Assembly: GCA_950097015.1 (NCBI GenBank)
Contig: CATNEN010000025.1
Coordinates: 8,985,001-9,049,000 of the forward strand
Direction of reading: 5' to 3'
Origin: Macrostomum hystrix
Taxonomy: Eukaryota; Platyhelminthes; Macrostomidae
DNA length: 64,000 nt
Shown: positions 23,301-30,009 of the stretch, piece by piece
Numbering within the stretch: position 1 is the first letter of the stretch
How the letters are laid out: the number at the start of each line of letters is the position of its first letter
Notes under the pieces: generated by a model
What the model was told of the DNA's origin: nothing
What the model saw: the letters and a program-made list of their open reading frames with translations, nothing else
Database searches by the model: none
Translations under genes and position numbers: made by a program

Positions 23301-26300
23301 GAGTTACCTTGGTGTGAGTCACCTTGGTGTGAGTTACCTTGGTGTGAGAAGTTTTAAGAAGTTTTACTGTGAAGCTTGTAAGTTGTGCATTGAATCAATC
23401 CAAATCTCTTTCACCTGCAGAAACAGATCGTGGATAAAATCGGAACGGTAGTGATCGATGGCAAGGAACACTATAACTTTTCGTTCAGCGTCAATCACAT
23501 GTACTCGGAGCAGGACCCGGAGGTAGGTATTGAGTTGGACAATGCACCGAGAAATTCGGAAATGCACAATCTTTCAGAAAAAGACATAACTTAAACATTC
23601 TGTAACATTATTTGTGTTCTTTTTCAGACCAAGAAGAACATTAAAGAGATGAAGGATGTAAAGATGCTTCTAGCAAATTTGCTTTCTTTCGTTTGCTATT
23701 TTCAAAGGCTTAAAGTGCATGCAAATTTTTCGCATTTTTCATTTCGTTTCTTAAAAGATTGACATTGAACACAAGTTAGCGCCGTTGGCATGCTTCGTTT
23801 TGAAAATCATTTACTATAAATAGCAATGCTTTGCCAATGCTTTGGGGAGAGATGAGACACGGGGAGAGATGAGACACGGGGAGAGATGAGACACGGGGAG
23901 AGATGAGACACGGGGAGAGATGAGACACGGGGAGAGATGAGACACGGGGAGAGATGAGACACGGGGAGAGATGAGACACGGGGAGAGATGAGACACGGGG
24001 AGAGATGAGACACGGGGAGAGATGAGACACGGGGAGAGATGAGACACGGCAGAGATGAGGCACAGGAGATAAGACCTGGGAGAGATGAGACACAGAGTGA
24101 AGAGGTTAGAGTGGGCCAGGGGCTGTGTAGAGTAGCCTGGGTGTTGCGTTTAACTCACCCCTTATGTAACGAGTTGCAAAATTGTTTTAGTTCGCGAGCT
24201 GGACTGCTCAGAGAGGCTACGTCATGGCATCAGCAGCCGGAAGCAGGCACAAAAGGCATTTTCGAGAATTCATGAACGAGCTAAACCTCACAGTGGTCAC
24301 CGTCATCGACCCGCCGTTTAGCTTCGAGCGTGACTTCGATGACAAAGGCCGATTGCTGCATGGCAATGATCGGTGGACCGGATTCTCAATTGAACTGTTT
24401 AAACAGGTGGCCATTGTACTCAATTTGACGTGAGCACTTTCAGATATCTATTCTGTATAATTGAGTACTCGTACCGTACGCTCCCAGTATATATGAGTCC
24501 AGTACCGTACACTCCCAGTATAGATGAGTCCAGTACCGTACACTCCCAGTATAGATGAGTCCAGTACCGTACGCTCCCAGTATAGATGAGTCCAGTACCG
24601 TACGCTCCCAGTATAGATGAGTCCAGTACCGTACACTCCCAGTATAGATGAGTCCAGTACCGTACACTCCCAGTATAGATGAGTCCAGTACCGTACACTC
24701 CCAGTATAGATGAGTCCAGTACCGTACGCTCCCAGCATAGATGAGTCCAGTACCGTACACTCCCAGCATAGATGAGTCTAGTACCGTACACTCCCAGTAT
24801 AGATGAGTCCAGTACCGTACACTCTCAGCATAGATGAGTCCAGTACCGTACACTCCCAGCATAGATGAGTCCAGTACCGTACACTCCCAGCATAGATGAG
24901 TCCAGTACCGTACACTCCCAGTATAGATGAGTCCAGTACCGTACACTCCCAGTATAGATGAGTCCAGTACCGTACGCTCCCAGTATAGATGAGTCCAGTA
25001 CCGTACACTCCCAGTATAGATGAGTCCAGTACCGTACACTCCCAGTATAGATGAGTCCAGTACCGTACACTCCCAGTATAGATGAGTCCAGTACCGTACA
25101 CTCCCAGCATAGATGAGTCCAGTACCGTACGCTCCCAGCATAGATGAGTCCAGTACCGTACACTCCCAGCATAGATGAGTCTAGTACCGTACACTCCCAG
25201 TATAGATGAGTCCAGTACCGTACACTCTCAGCATAGATGAGTCCAGTACCGTACACTCCCAGCATAGATGAGTCCAGTACCGTACACTCCCAGCATAGAT
25301 GAGTCCTGTACCGTACACTCCCAGCATAGATGAGTCCAGTACCGTACACTCCCAGCATAGATGAGTCCAGTACCGTACGCTCCCAGCATAGATGAGTCCA
25401 GTACCGTACACTCCCAGCATAGATGAGTCCAGTACCGTACACTCCCAGCATAGATGAGTCCTGTACCGTACACTCCCAGCATAGATGAGTCCAGTACCGT
25501 ACACTCCCAGCATAGATGAGTCCAGTACCGTACACTCCCAGCATAGATGAGTCCAGTACCGTACACTCCCAGCATAGATGAGTCCTGTAGCATTTACCGA
25601 ACGCAAAAAAGTACTCCGGCACTCGCACCTTCCAGCTACACAATCCGAGTGAGCTCAGACGGTCAGTTCGGCTCACCGATAGAAACAGACTCAGGTGAGC
25701 AGGTCTGGTCAGGAACTGTTGGCGACCTCATGGCTGGCACTGCGGATGTGGCCGTGGCCTCCTTAGTCATCACCTACGATAGAGAACGGGTGAGCACTAC
25801 AGGCAAATAGCTCTACTTTTAAGTAGTATCATATACTCATATTCTAAGATAGATAAAATAACAAATTGCTTGGACCATGCAACAATATACAGCCACAGCA
25901 ATTGCTCGGCGTTTCCAAAAATTATGTACAGCTGTTCGGTCCATGGACTGGACTGTAAACTGTAACTCATCCAAATTTCTTCCCAATAATTAAAATTAAT
26001 TGATTACACCTGCCCTAATTGGGCCAGATGTGCAGCCGGCAGCACAGCCGCAGCTATTTCGCTGCGCATCTGAAGGCTGCGTACGGCTGTTCAGTCCATG
26101 GACTGGGGGGACGCCACACCCACCTTCAATTATCCCAGCTAACGCTGGTTCCCATTTACCAGCTGGATGAAATAAAGCTACGCAGAGTTAAGTGTCTTGC
26201 TAAAGGACACAAATTGTTCAAGTGAGTCTGGAATCGAACCCCCGACCTTCAAGACGTGTGTCCAACGCCCTAACCACTATAGGCTACAACCTTTGATTCT

Positions 26301-29300
26301 TCCTTCTTCCCAAGCTATACACTGGTACCCATGGATACCCAATACTGGTACCCATGGATACCCAATACTGGTACCCAATTTAATATTTTTTTAAAAAAAA
26401 GGTGGCAACATAAGACCGATTTGAAAGCCAAGGGCCCCTAACTCACAATAAAAATGTAGGTGACCACCAAAGATGGAGACGATGTAGGCACATTCGGGTG
26501 ACATGCTGATGACTAAAAGGATTAGGCGATAAATTAAAAACGTTTATTGTACTTAGAAGTGACAAGCATTTACGCGATACCCATTGCTTACAACTGAGTT
26601 AACACCGAATCTTGTTGCTCACTGCTCGAGTAAGGTCGTGGACTTCACGACGCCTTACATGAGCCTGGGCCTGAGCGTGATCATGAAGAAGCCGGAGCAG
26701 CAGACAGACCCGCTGCAGTTCATGCTGCCATTCAGCGGTCGTGTATGGACCTGTATGTTATTAGCCTGGCTACTCACAAGCCTACTCATGCTAGTCTGTG
26801 CCAGACTGAGTCCGTACGAGTGGTATTCTCATAGCGACTGTGTGCCGGTGGTTGAGAACCAGTTTGGAGCACTGAACAGCATGTGGTTCACCATCGGCTC
26901 GCTCATGCAGCAGGGTGAGCTGCAGCTTTGCCATCCTGTTTGAGAATAGACTCAGCCTCTCAGACACCGCGCAGATGGAGACTTTGGCCGCTTCCCCGCA
27001 GGGTCCGACCTCGCCCCCAGAGCCTCCTCCACGCGGATGGTGGCCACCACATGGTGGTTCTTCACCCTGCTGCTCATCAGCTCATACACGGCTAATCTGG
27101 CTGCCTTCCTCACCACCAACCGACTGGGCACCATCGACAGCGTTGATGCCCTGGCCAGCCAGAGCAAGGTGAAATTCGGCTGCCCCACTGGAGGGGCAAT
27201 GTACAACTTCTTCAAGGTGAGTCCTGTGTGCTCAGCTTCTTCAAGGTGAGTCCTGTGTGCTCAGCTTCTTCAATGTGAGTCCTGTGTGCTCAGCTTCTTC
27301 AATGTGAGTCCTGTGTATTGAGCTTCTTCAGTTTGAGTCCTGTGTCCCAGAGTGCTCAAACTTTTTCAACGTAAATCAGCTTCTTCAGGTGAATCCTGTG
27401 TCCCATAGAGTTAAGCCACCTCAAAATAAAATTCTGCTCTAATCCCAGCTTTAATTCTATAAGAAATTTCATCAGGAGTCCTATCGTAAATCCCTGCGGG
27501 ATTCCTAATAAAATTCCCAGGAGGAATCCTGCTGAAATCCCAACAGAAATCACACCCAGCGATTCATCGGAAATTCTTGCGGTAGTTTTAGCGTAAGCCC
27601 TTATTTCGTTCAGTAATCCCACAAAGAATCCAAGCGGAAATCCCAACGGAAATCCCAACGGGAATCCCAGCGGTAATCCTAGCGGGAATCCCAACGAAAA
27701 TCCCTGCGGGAATCCCAAATGCAGTCCCAGCGGGAATCCCAAGGGTAATCCCAGTGGGAATCCCAACCGAGAATCCCAGAGCCGCTCTCCGCCGCCCGAT
27801 CGCAGAACTCGCGCATCTCGCTCTACCGCCGGATGTGGGACTCGATGCAGGCCTGGAGCGCCACCAACGAGTCCTTTGTGCGGAAGACCTCCGAGGGCAT
27901 TAGTCGGGTAAGACAGGGCGGCTACGCCTTCATCATGGAGTCCACGTTCAACAAGTACTACAGGGAGAGGGACTGCGAGCTCACCCAGATTGGCGGCCTC
28001 TTCAACCCCAGCAGCTACGCCTTTGCTGTGCCTCAGGGCAGTGAGTGACAACAAACTTTTTTATTAGGAATTTTTTGAGTCCGTCTTGAAAAAAATAAGT
28101 TACTGCAGATCCCACAGACAGTGAGTCACTCAAGATTCCATAGACGATGAGTCACTCCAGATCCCATAGACAGTGAGTCACTCCAGATCCCATAGACGAT
28201 GAGTCACTCCAGATCCCATAGACAATGAGTCACTCCAGATCTCATAGACAATGAGTCACTCCAGATCCCATAGACAATGAGTCACTCCAGATCCCATAGA
28301 CAATGAGTCACTCCAGATCCCATAGACAATGAGTCACTCCAGATCCCATAGACAATGAGTCACTCCAGATCCCATAGACAATGAGTCACTCCAGATCCCA
28401 TAGACAGTGAGTCACTCCAGATCCCATAGACAATGAGTCACTCCAGATCCCATAGACAATGAGTCACTCCAGATCCCATAGTCACCATAGACAGTGAGTG
28501 ACCTTAGATTACAGCAAAATGCAAGATTAGGAAAATTTGCCCGAAGATGTTCTGCTGCGGGACGAGCTGAGCGAAGTGATTCTGAAGCTGCACAAAGAGC
28601 AGTTCATTGAAGATCTGTCAGACGCCTGGATCAAGCGGTTCAACCAAACCGGGCCGCCCTGCAGCGAAGTTTCCGTTGACGCAGCACCATCCGGCACCCT
28701 CGATGTGGCGTCTTTTGGCGGAGTTTTTGTTGCCATGCTGGCTGGGCTGGCCATCGCTGTTGTGCTCTGCTTTGTGGAACTGCTCTGGCGCTGTGGCACC
28801 TTGGCGATGAGGACCCGGGTGAGAGACGGGTTTCGGGAGTCTTTCGGGAGACTTTTGGTCCTTCTGGCAATTTACTCTTTCGGAATTTTTATTCTCCCTT
28901 TTCAGCGAGTTGTTATAAAAAATACTAGGGCAAAAACCCTAATGGGAATCTGAACGGGAATACCAATGAAAATCTAAGCGGGAATACCAACGGATATCCC
29001 TGCGGAAATCCCAACGGAAATCCAGCGGGAATCCAAACGGAAATTTCAGCGGGGATCCCAACGGAAATCCAAGCGGTAATCCCAACGGAAATCCAGCGGG
29101 AATCCAAACAGAAATTCAGCGGCAATCCAAACGGAAATTTCAGCGGGGATCCCAACGGAAATCCAAGCGGTAATCCCAACGGAAATCCAGCGGGAATCCA
29201 AACGGAAATTCAGCGGGGATCCAAACGGAAATCCCAAGGAGTATCTGATCGTGAATTCCCATCCATTTCCCTCGTCCTCTTTTCAGCGCGTTCTGATTCT

Positions 29301-29866
29301 ATTTTTTTGTCATTTCCAGTCCTCTTTTCCCAGTGACCAATGGTCCTATTTTAAGAAATTATTTGATTAAAGGTGAATAATATAATTAATTAATAAAGAC
29401 GCTGTGGATACGGACGCATCTGTTGGAAAATAAGTTAGCTGTTGATCCACGTACTGATACCGAACGCAGGCAAACACACAGGGTGTGTATATCTGCCATG
29501 ACCTTCTCATCGTCTGGCAGTGCACACTCTCACTGCACCGCAATGGGAGGATTGCCGCTCCCTAACAATGAGTGTTGCCACCTCACGTCTTCCACGAACA
29601 CCTACCTGCAGCGTCCGTTTGGCGAGCTGTGCGTCGAGCAGCTACGCCTGGCCATCCGTCTGACTGCCAACCGAAAGACCGACGAGGAAAATAAGCCGCA
29701 GCCGCCGCGGCCGACTCTTCATGCTCAGCACTCGTTGCCGACGCCGACGATTTGCCGCGGCGCTCGATTTCCTTCGACTAGCGACAACAGCGGGGAGGAC
29801 TGGAGCGACCATGACGACTACGGAGCCGGCACAACGCCAGGAATCGTCGCGAGAAGCGGCTTGTGA
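5162..29866 (+). CDS. Kainate-type ionotropic glutamate receptor A, 16 exons, 929 aa
   Basis: Glutamate-gated cation channel subunit of the plasma membrane. My exons: 5162-5303, 5789-5860, 9691-9960, 10542-10717, 10800-10853, 11287-11397, 22560-22742, 23421-23522, 23628-23657, 24191-24429, 25636-25789, 26635-26914, 27002-27216, 27806-28040, 28547-28818, 29612-29866. All phases join and the total (2790 bp) is divisible by three. The order is signal peptide, amino-terminal domain, S1 ligand half, M1, pore loop, M3, S2 half, M4, cytoplasmic tail, as in kainate receptors of about 900 residues. Donors are GT except exon 7, which uses GC (gcgagt). The acceptor of exon 12 is aag rather than cag. AATAAA lies at 29870-29875, four bases past the stop. 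Intron 6 contains the LTR element. Least sure: the exon 1-2 link, where a further small exon could be missed, and the start of exon 7 (22533 is possible). Confidence 0.85.
5440..5788 (+). other. Receptor A intron 1, no feature seen
   Basis: AT-rich intronic sequence. Possible short exons (for example around 5670-5710) do not keep phase between exon 1 and exon 2, so none is called. Confidence 0.5.
5920..9282. repeat. 24-bp minisatellite, about 140 copies, with higher-order duplication
   Basis: The unit core is ctcatgttacctgttatcct, then gact; gcta, gtaa and truncated ctcaatctg/ctcaacctg variants occur. Rare variants recur 1408 bp apart: ttatgctgac at 6641 and 8049, the gttccctg unit at 7281 and 8689, and cctgtcatcc near 6377 and 7785. 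A 1.4 kb block of the array was therefore itself duplicated. It lies in intron 2 of receptor A. Confidence 0.97.
9284..9680. repeat. 17-bp minisatellite next to receptor A exon 3
   Basis: Unit gctcacctgttatcctg, about 23 copies, nearly perfect. It abuts the preceding 24-bp array, with which it shares cctgttatcctg, and ends just before the acceptor of exon 3. Receptor B has the same array in the same intron (62263-62706). Confidence 0.97.
9691..11397 (+). CDS. Receptor A exons 3-6: amino-terminal domain
   Basis: Exons 9691-9960, 10542-10717, 10800-10853 and 11287-11397 code for the bilobed amino-terminal domain that sets subunit assembly in glutamate receptors. Landmarks are [58 protein letters not shown] (the kainate HVIFDCSH..ILK position), RSFLLIRE and GMNFTSHLF (the NxTGFR position). 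Every exon has a same-length partner in receptor B. Exon 3 is almost identical in the two genes while exons 4-6 are clearly diverged. Confidence 0.82.
9990..10460. repeat. 20-bp purine minisatellite in receptor A intron 3
   Basis: Unit ggagagatgagacaggaggg with gaggc and gagaggg variants, about 22 copies. Related gagatgagaca motifs recur at 23847-24080 and 59810-60245 on the same strand. Confidence 0.95.
10955..11045. repeat. Short degenerate 15-bp repeat (gtgagtcacatcggt family)
   Basis: A few copies of gtgagtcacattggt-like units in intron 5. It is the same family as the large array at 22805-23345. Confidence 0.6.
11398..12924 (+). other. Receptor A intron 6, sequence before the LTR element
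   Basis: GC-rich stretch without a supported exon. A tRNA-like box-B core appears reversed at about 11847-11863 (gggagggatcgaacgct), so an old SINE-like piece is possible. A short (ag)n run lies near 12090. Several overlapping short frames exist on both strands around 11411-11860, but none resembles a known protein to me. Confidence 0.45.
12925..15246 (-). repeat. Long terminal repeat, left copy (3' LTR of minus-oriented element)
   Basis: 2322 bp, TG...CA ends. A minus-strand AATAAA (tttatt at 14195-14200) could serve polyadenylation. A 98-residue minus frame at 14509-14805 exists in both LTRs but has no recognised similarity. Confidence 0.9.
15247..16040. other. LTR element interior, no coding sequence recognised
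   Basis: The sequence adjoining the left LTR should hold the polypurine tract on the minus strand. The candidate (aaagtgagcaagggcggtg, read in reverse) is only partly purine. GC-rich short frames on both strands at 15500-15920 are not recognised. Confidence 0.45.
16044..16050 (+). promoter_or_regulatory. TATA box of the antisense gene inside the LTR element
   Basis: ctataaaag context, TATAAAA at 16044-16050, 189 bp before the ATG at 16239. It lies on the strand opposite to gag. Confidence 0.5.
16239..16871 (+). CDS. Spliced three-exon gene antisense within the LTR element, 82-aa tail-anchored protein
   Basis: Exons 16239-16267, 16530-16609 and 16732-16871. Donors are gtgagt (16268) and gtaagt (16610). 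Acceptors are cccag (ends 16529) and ctccag (ends 16731). Phases 2 and 1 join cleanly (29+80+140 = 249 bp) and give 82 residues ending at TGA 16869-16871. The start is MAQQQPEGE; the middle is polar and Arg/Pro rich ([11 protein letters not shown]). Residues 38-50 are acidic, and the last 25 residues are a single hydrophobic helix ending GFISYFL at the C terminus, so a tail-anchored membrane protein is predicted. A TATA box lies upstream (16044) and AATAAA downstream (17001). No function or family recognised. It could be a captured host gene or an element accessory gene. The combination of consensus splice sites, phase and flanking signals is hard to get by chance, but no homologue supports it. 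Confidence 0.58.
17001..17006 (+). terminator. Polyadenylation signal of the antisense gene
   Basis: AATAAA 130 bp after the stop at 16871, on the plus strand. Confidence 0.45.
17385..18045. repeat. Two diverged tandem copies of a 300-bp hairpin module inside the LTR element
   Basis: Copies at about 17385-17692 and 17695-18045 share, in order, gattt..aaccgcc, cataccaccccgctcacttt followed by agcgggttggt (stem CCCGCT/AGCGGG), a gcgaa..aaa stretch, tcatgcgaaaa, and gtactagggg..tttcacccca followed by ctaa/ctaggtatgttttt. The conserved blocks look structured; the spacers have diverged. Confidence 0.75.
18196..18747 (-). CDS. Gag-like capsid ORF of the LTR element, 183 aa
   Basis: Starts [13 protein letters not shown], then a Pro/Ala-rich linker. 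A capsid-like segment follows ([18 protein letters not shown] ... [17 protein letters not shown] ... [19 protein letters not shown]). This pattern of an aromatic/Trp residue, a helical EEEK..LL..LGG stretch and a late ESY..FADRLR helix is that of Ty3/gypsy-type Gag capsids, which assemble the particle. No zinc knuckle is seen before the stop after HDPG, so the nucleocapsid part is missing or coded in another frame. No pol follows. Confidence 0.68.
   Translation of the reverse strand: MSDQEDEVVEAIGAPRPPRGRAAAAARADPPAAAAAAAANQGDPIERLASLMERLEPRRARTHRVKVALEPFESAADSFPRWLRRFNLKVEAEGLETEEEKILTLLAHLGGEPLTQAMTLPRRVTYFRFVQDLTEALSGACTPYARPLSGRNLRQDRGESYASFADRLRSAAAQVNTNGHDPG
18750..20079 (-). other. LTR element leader region between primer-binding site and gag
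   Basis: On the minus strand this is the untranslated leader. The primer-binding-site-like sequence lies at 20061-20078. No other feature seen. Confidence 0.5.
20080..22401 (-). repeat. Long terminal repeat, right copy (5' LTR of minus-oriented element)
   Basis: 2322 bp, same as 12925-15246 in the parts compared, followed by the target duplication TAAT (22402-22405). Confidence 0.9.
22560..23657 (+). CDS. Receptor A exons 7-9: end of amino-terminal domain
   Basis: Exon 22560-22742 codes [20 protein letters not shown] ... [12 protein letters not shown] ... QFRDLLK, matching receptor [18 protein letters not shown] ... VQCRAPL ... DFRNILE and the kainate SLQCH..KAWRFG.RFM..IK position. Its donor is gcgagt, a GC-AG intron. 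Exon 23421-23522 codes [20 protein letters not shown] (the GLTGRI.FN position). The 30-bp exon 23628-23657 codes [10 protein letters not shown], linking to the S1 half. Receptor B has 168, 99 and 36 bp exons here. This was the hardest region, and exon 7 could instead begin at 22533. Confidence 0.7.
22805..23345. repeat. 15-bp minisatellite rich in gtgagt, receptor A intron 7
   Basis: Unit ggtgtgagttacctt with cacctt and ctcctt variants, about 35 copies, broken by unique sequence at about 22925-22965. Each copy holds a good 5' splice-site core (gtgagt). Confidence 0.96.
23847..24085. repeat. 17-bp minisatellite in receptor A intron 9
   Basis: Unit ggggagagatgagacac, about 12 near-perfect copies then degenerate ones. 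Same motif family as 9990-10460. Confidence 0.95.
24191..25789 (+). CDS. Receptor A exons 10-11: S1 half of the glutamate-binding domain
   Basis: Exon 24191-24429 codes [11 protein letters not shown], then [20 protein letters not shown], then [20 protein letters not shown] (kainate YGNDRFEGYCIDLL). Exon 25636-25789 codes [12 protein letters not shown] ... [20 protein letters not shown] and VITYDRER. The Arg of ITYxRE, which binds the glutamate alpha-carboxylate in known receptors, is present. The usual Pro before it is Ser. Lengths 239 and 154 bp equal those of receptor B. Confidence 0.88.
24470..25590. repeat. 31-bp minisatellite in receptor A intron 10, about 36 copies
   Basis: Core gagtccagtaccgtacactc, then ccagtatagat. 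The rare variant gagtctag occurs at 24774 and 25177, 403 bp (13 units) apart, so blocks of units were duplicated. Confidence 0.97.
25893..25960 (-). mobile_element. SINE B fragment
   Basis: gtacagctgttcggtccatg plus gactgg matches the SINE B body, minus orientation. Confidence 0.5.
25993..26290 (-). mobile_element. SINE B, near full length, tRNA-derived
   Basis: Read on the minus strand it starts tagtggttagggcgttgg (box A-like) and ggttcgattcc (box B). The body has ttgtgtcctttagcaagaca, cagctgg..., ccagtccatggactg and ctggcccaattagggcagg. Very similar to 43625-43945 and 60700-60915. Confidence 0.82.
26310..26378. repeat. Short tandem repeat, three copies of a tacccatggatacccaat unit
   Basis: actggtacccatggataccc repeated about three times. 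Confidence 0.85.
26635..27216 (+). CDS. Receptor A exons 12-13: M1, pore loop and M3
   Basis: Exon 26635-26914 codes [20 protein letters not shown], the M1 helix ([19 protein letters not shown]) and the pore loop [10 protein letters not shown], with Gln at the Q/R site. Exon 27002-27216 codes [14 protein letters not shown], then M3 with the signature [11 protein letters not shown], then [13 protein letters not shown]. This is the ion channel. In S2 the usual Gly-Ala-Thr contact is GGAM here, so one backbone/hydroxyl contact to glutamate differs. Confidence 0.92.
27207..27380. repeat. 29-bp minisatellite copied from the exon 13 donor junction
   Basis: The unit is cttcttcaaggtgagtcctg plus tgtgctcag. 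The first copy begins with the last coding bases of exon 13 (ttcttcaag) and runs through the donor. About five copies, decaying downstream. The same array is larger in receptor B (54770-55180). Confidence 0.9.
27440..27780. repeat. Degenerate gggaatcccaac repeat in receptor A intron 13
   Basis: Irregular repeats of aatcccaacgggaatccc type. Related sequence occurs at 28930-29250 and reversed at 54655-54760 in receptor B. Confidence 0.85.
27806..28818 (+). CDS. Receptor A exons 14-15: S2 half and M4
   Basis: Exon 27806-28040 codes [14 protein letters not shown] ... [15 protein letters not shown] ... [20 protein letters not shown]. The Glu of MEST is the conserved glutamate that contacts the ligand amine. 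The start at aactcgcgc gives FFK-NSRIS, matching kainate FFKDSKIS. Exon 28547-28818 codes [18 protein letters not shown] and the M4 helix [20 protein letters not shown], ending TLAMRTR. Phase 1 between them gives G-N, as in receptor B. Confidence 0.88.
28080..28500. repeat. 26-bp minisatellite in receptor A intron 14
   Basis: cactccagatcccatagaca plus atgagt, about 15 copies. It shares the cagatcccat core with the 15-bp arrays at 48240 and 53880. Confidence 0.95.
28930..29250. repeat. Degenerate aacggaaatcc repeat in receptor A last intron
   Basis: Irregular units such as cccaacggaaatccagcggg and gaatccaaac. Confidence 0.85.
29464..29542 (-). mobile_element. SINE A fragment in receptor A last intron
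   Basis: gtatatctgccatgaccttc, then tcatcgtctggcagtgcaca and ctctcactg match the full minus-oriented SINE A at 63740-63805. Confidence 0.65.
29612..29866 (+). CDS. Receptor A exon 16: cytoplasmic tail
   Basis: The acceptor ctgcag is followed by [20 protein letters not shown], which aligns with receptor [21 protein letters not shown] at the same phase. The rest of the 84-residue tail is low complexity and acidic near the end ([14 protein letters not shown]). The stop is at 29864-29866 and AATAAA at 29870. Confidence 0.75.
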   Translation, partial: RPFGELCVEQLRLAIRLTANRKTDEENKPQPPRPTLHAQHSLPTPTICRGARFPSTSDNSGEDWSDHDDYGAGTTPGIVARSGL

Positions 29867-29869
29867 ACC

Positions 29870-29875
29870 AATAAA
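29870..29875 (+). terminator. Polyadenylation signal of receptor A
   Basis: AATAAA immediately after the stop codon, implying a very short 3' UTR. Confidence 0.6.
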
Positions 29876-30009
29876 ATTTGACGCAGAACTGATGGACTTG
29901 GAAGAGTGAGATATGAGCAGCGAGAGTTGATTGTGTTGCTTGGTCAACTTGATAACTTTTTTATCTCCACATCAACATAGTTTCAGCTCCACAATATGTA
30001 TCCCGAACT

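Noticed and set aside
22805-23345. CRISPR-like regular repeats
   Set aside because: Units are contiguous without unique spacers and the genome is clearly eukaryotic; the same applies to all other arrays here.
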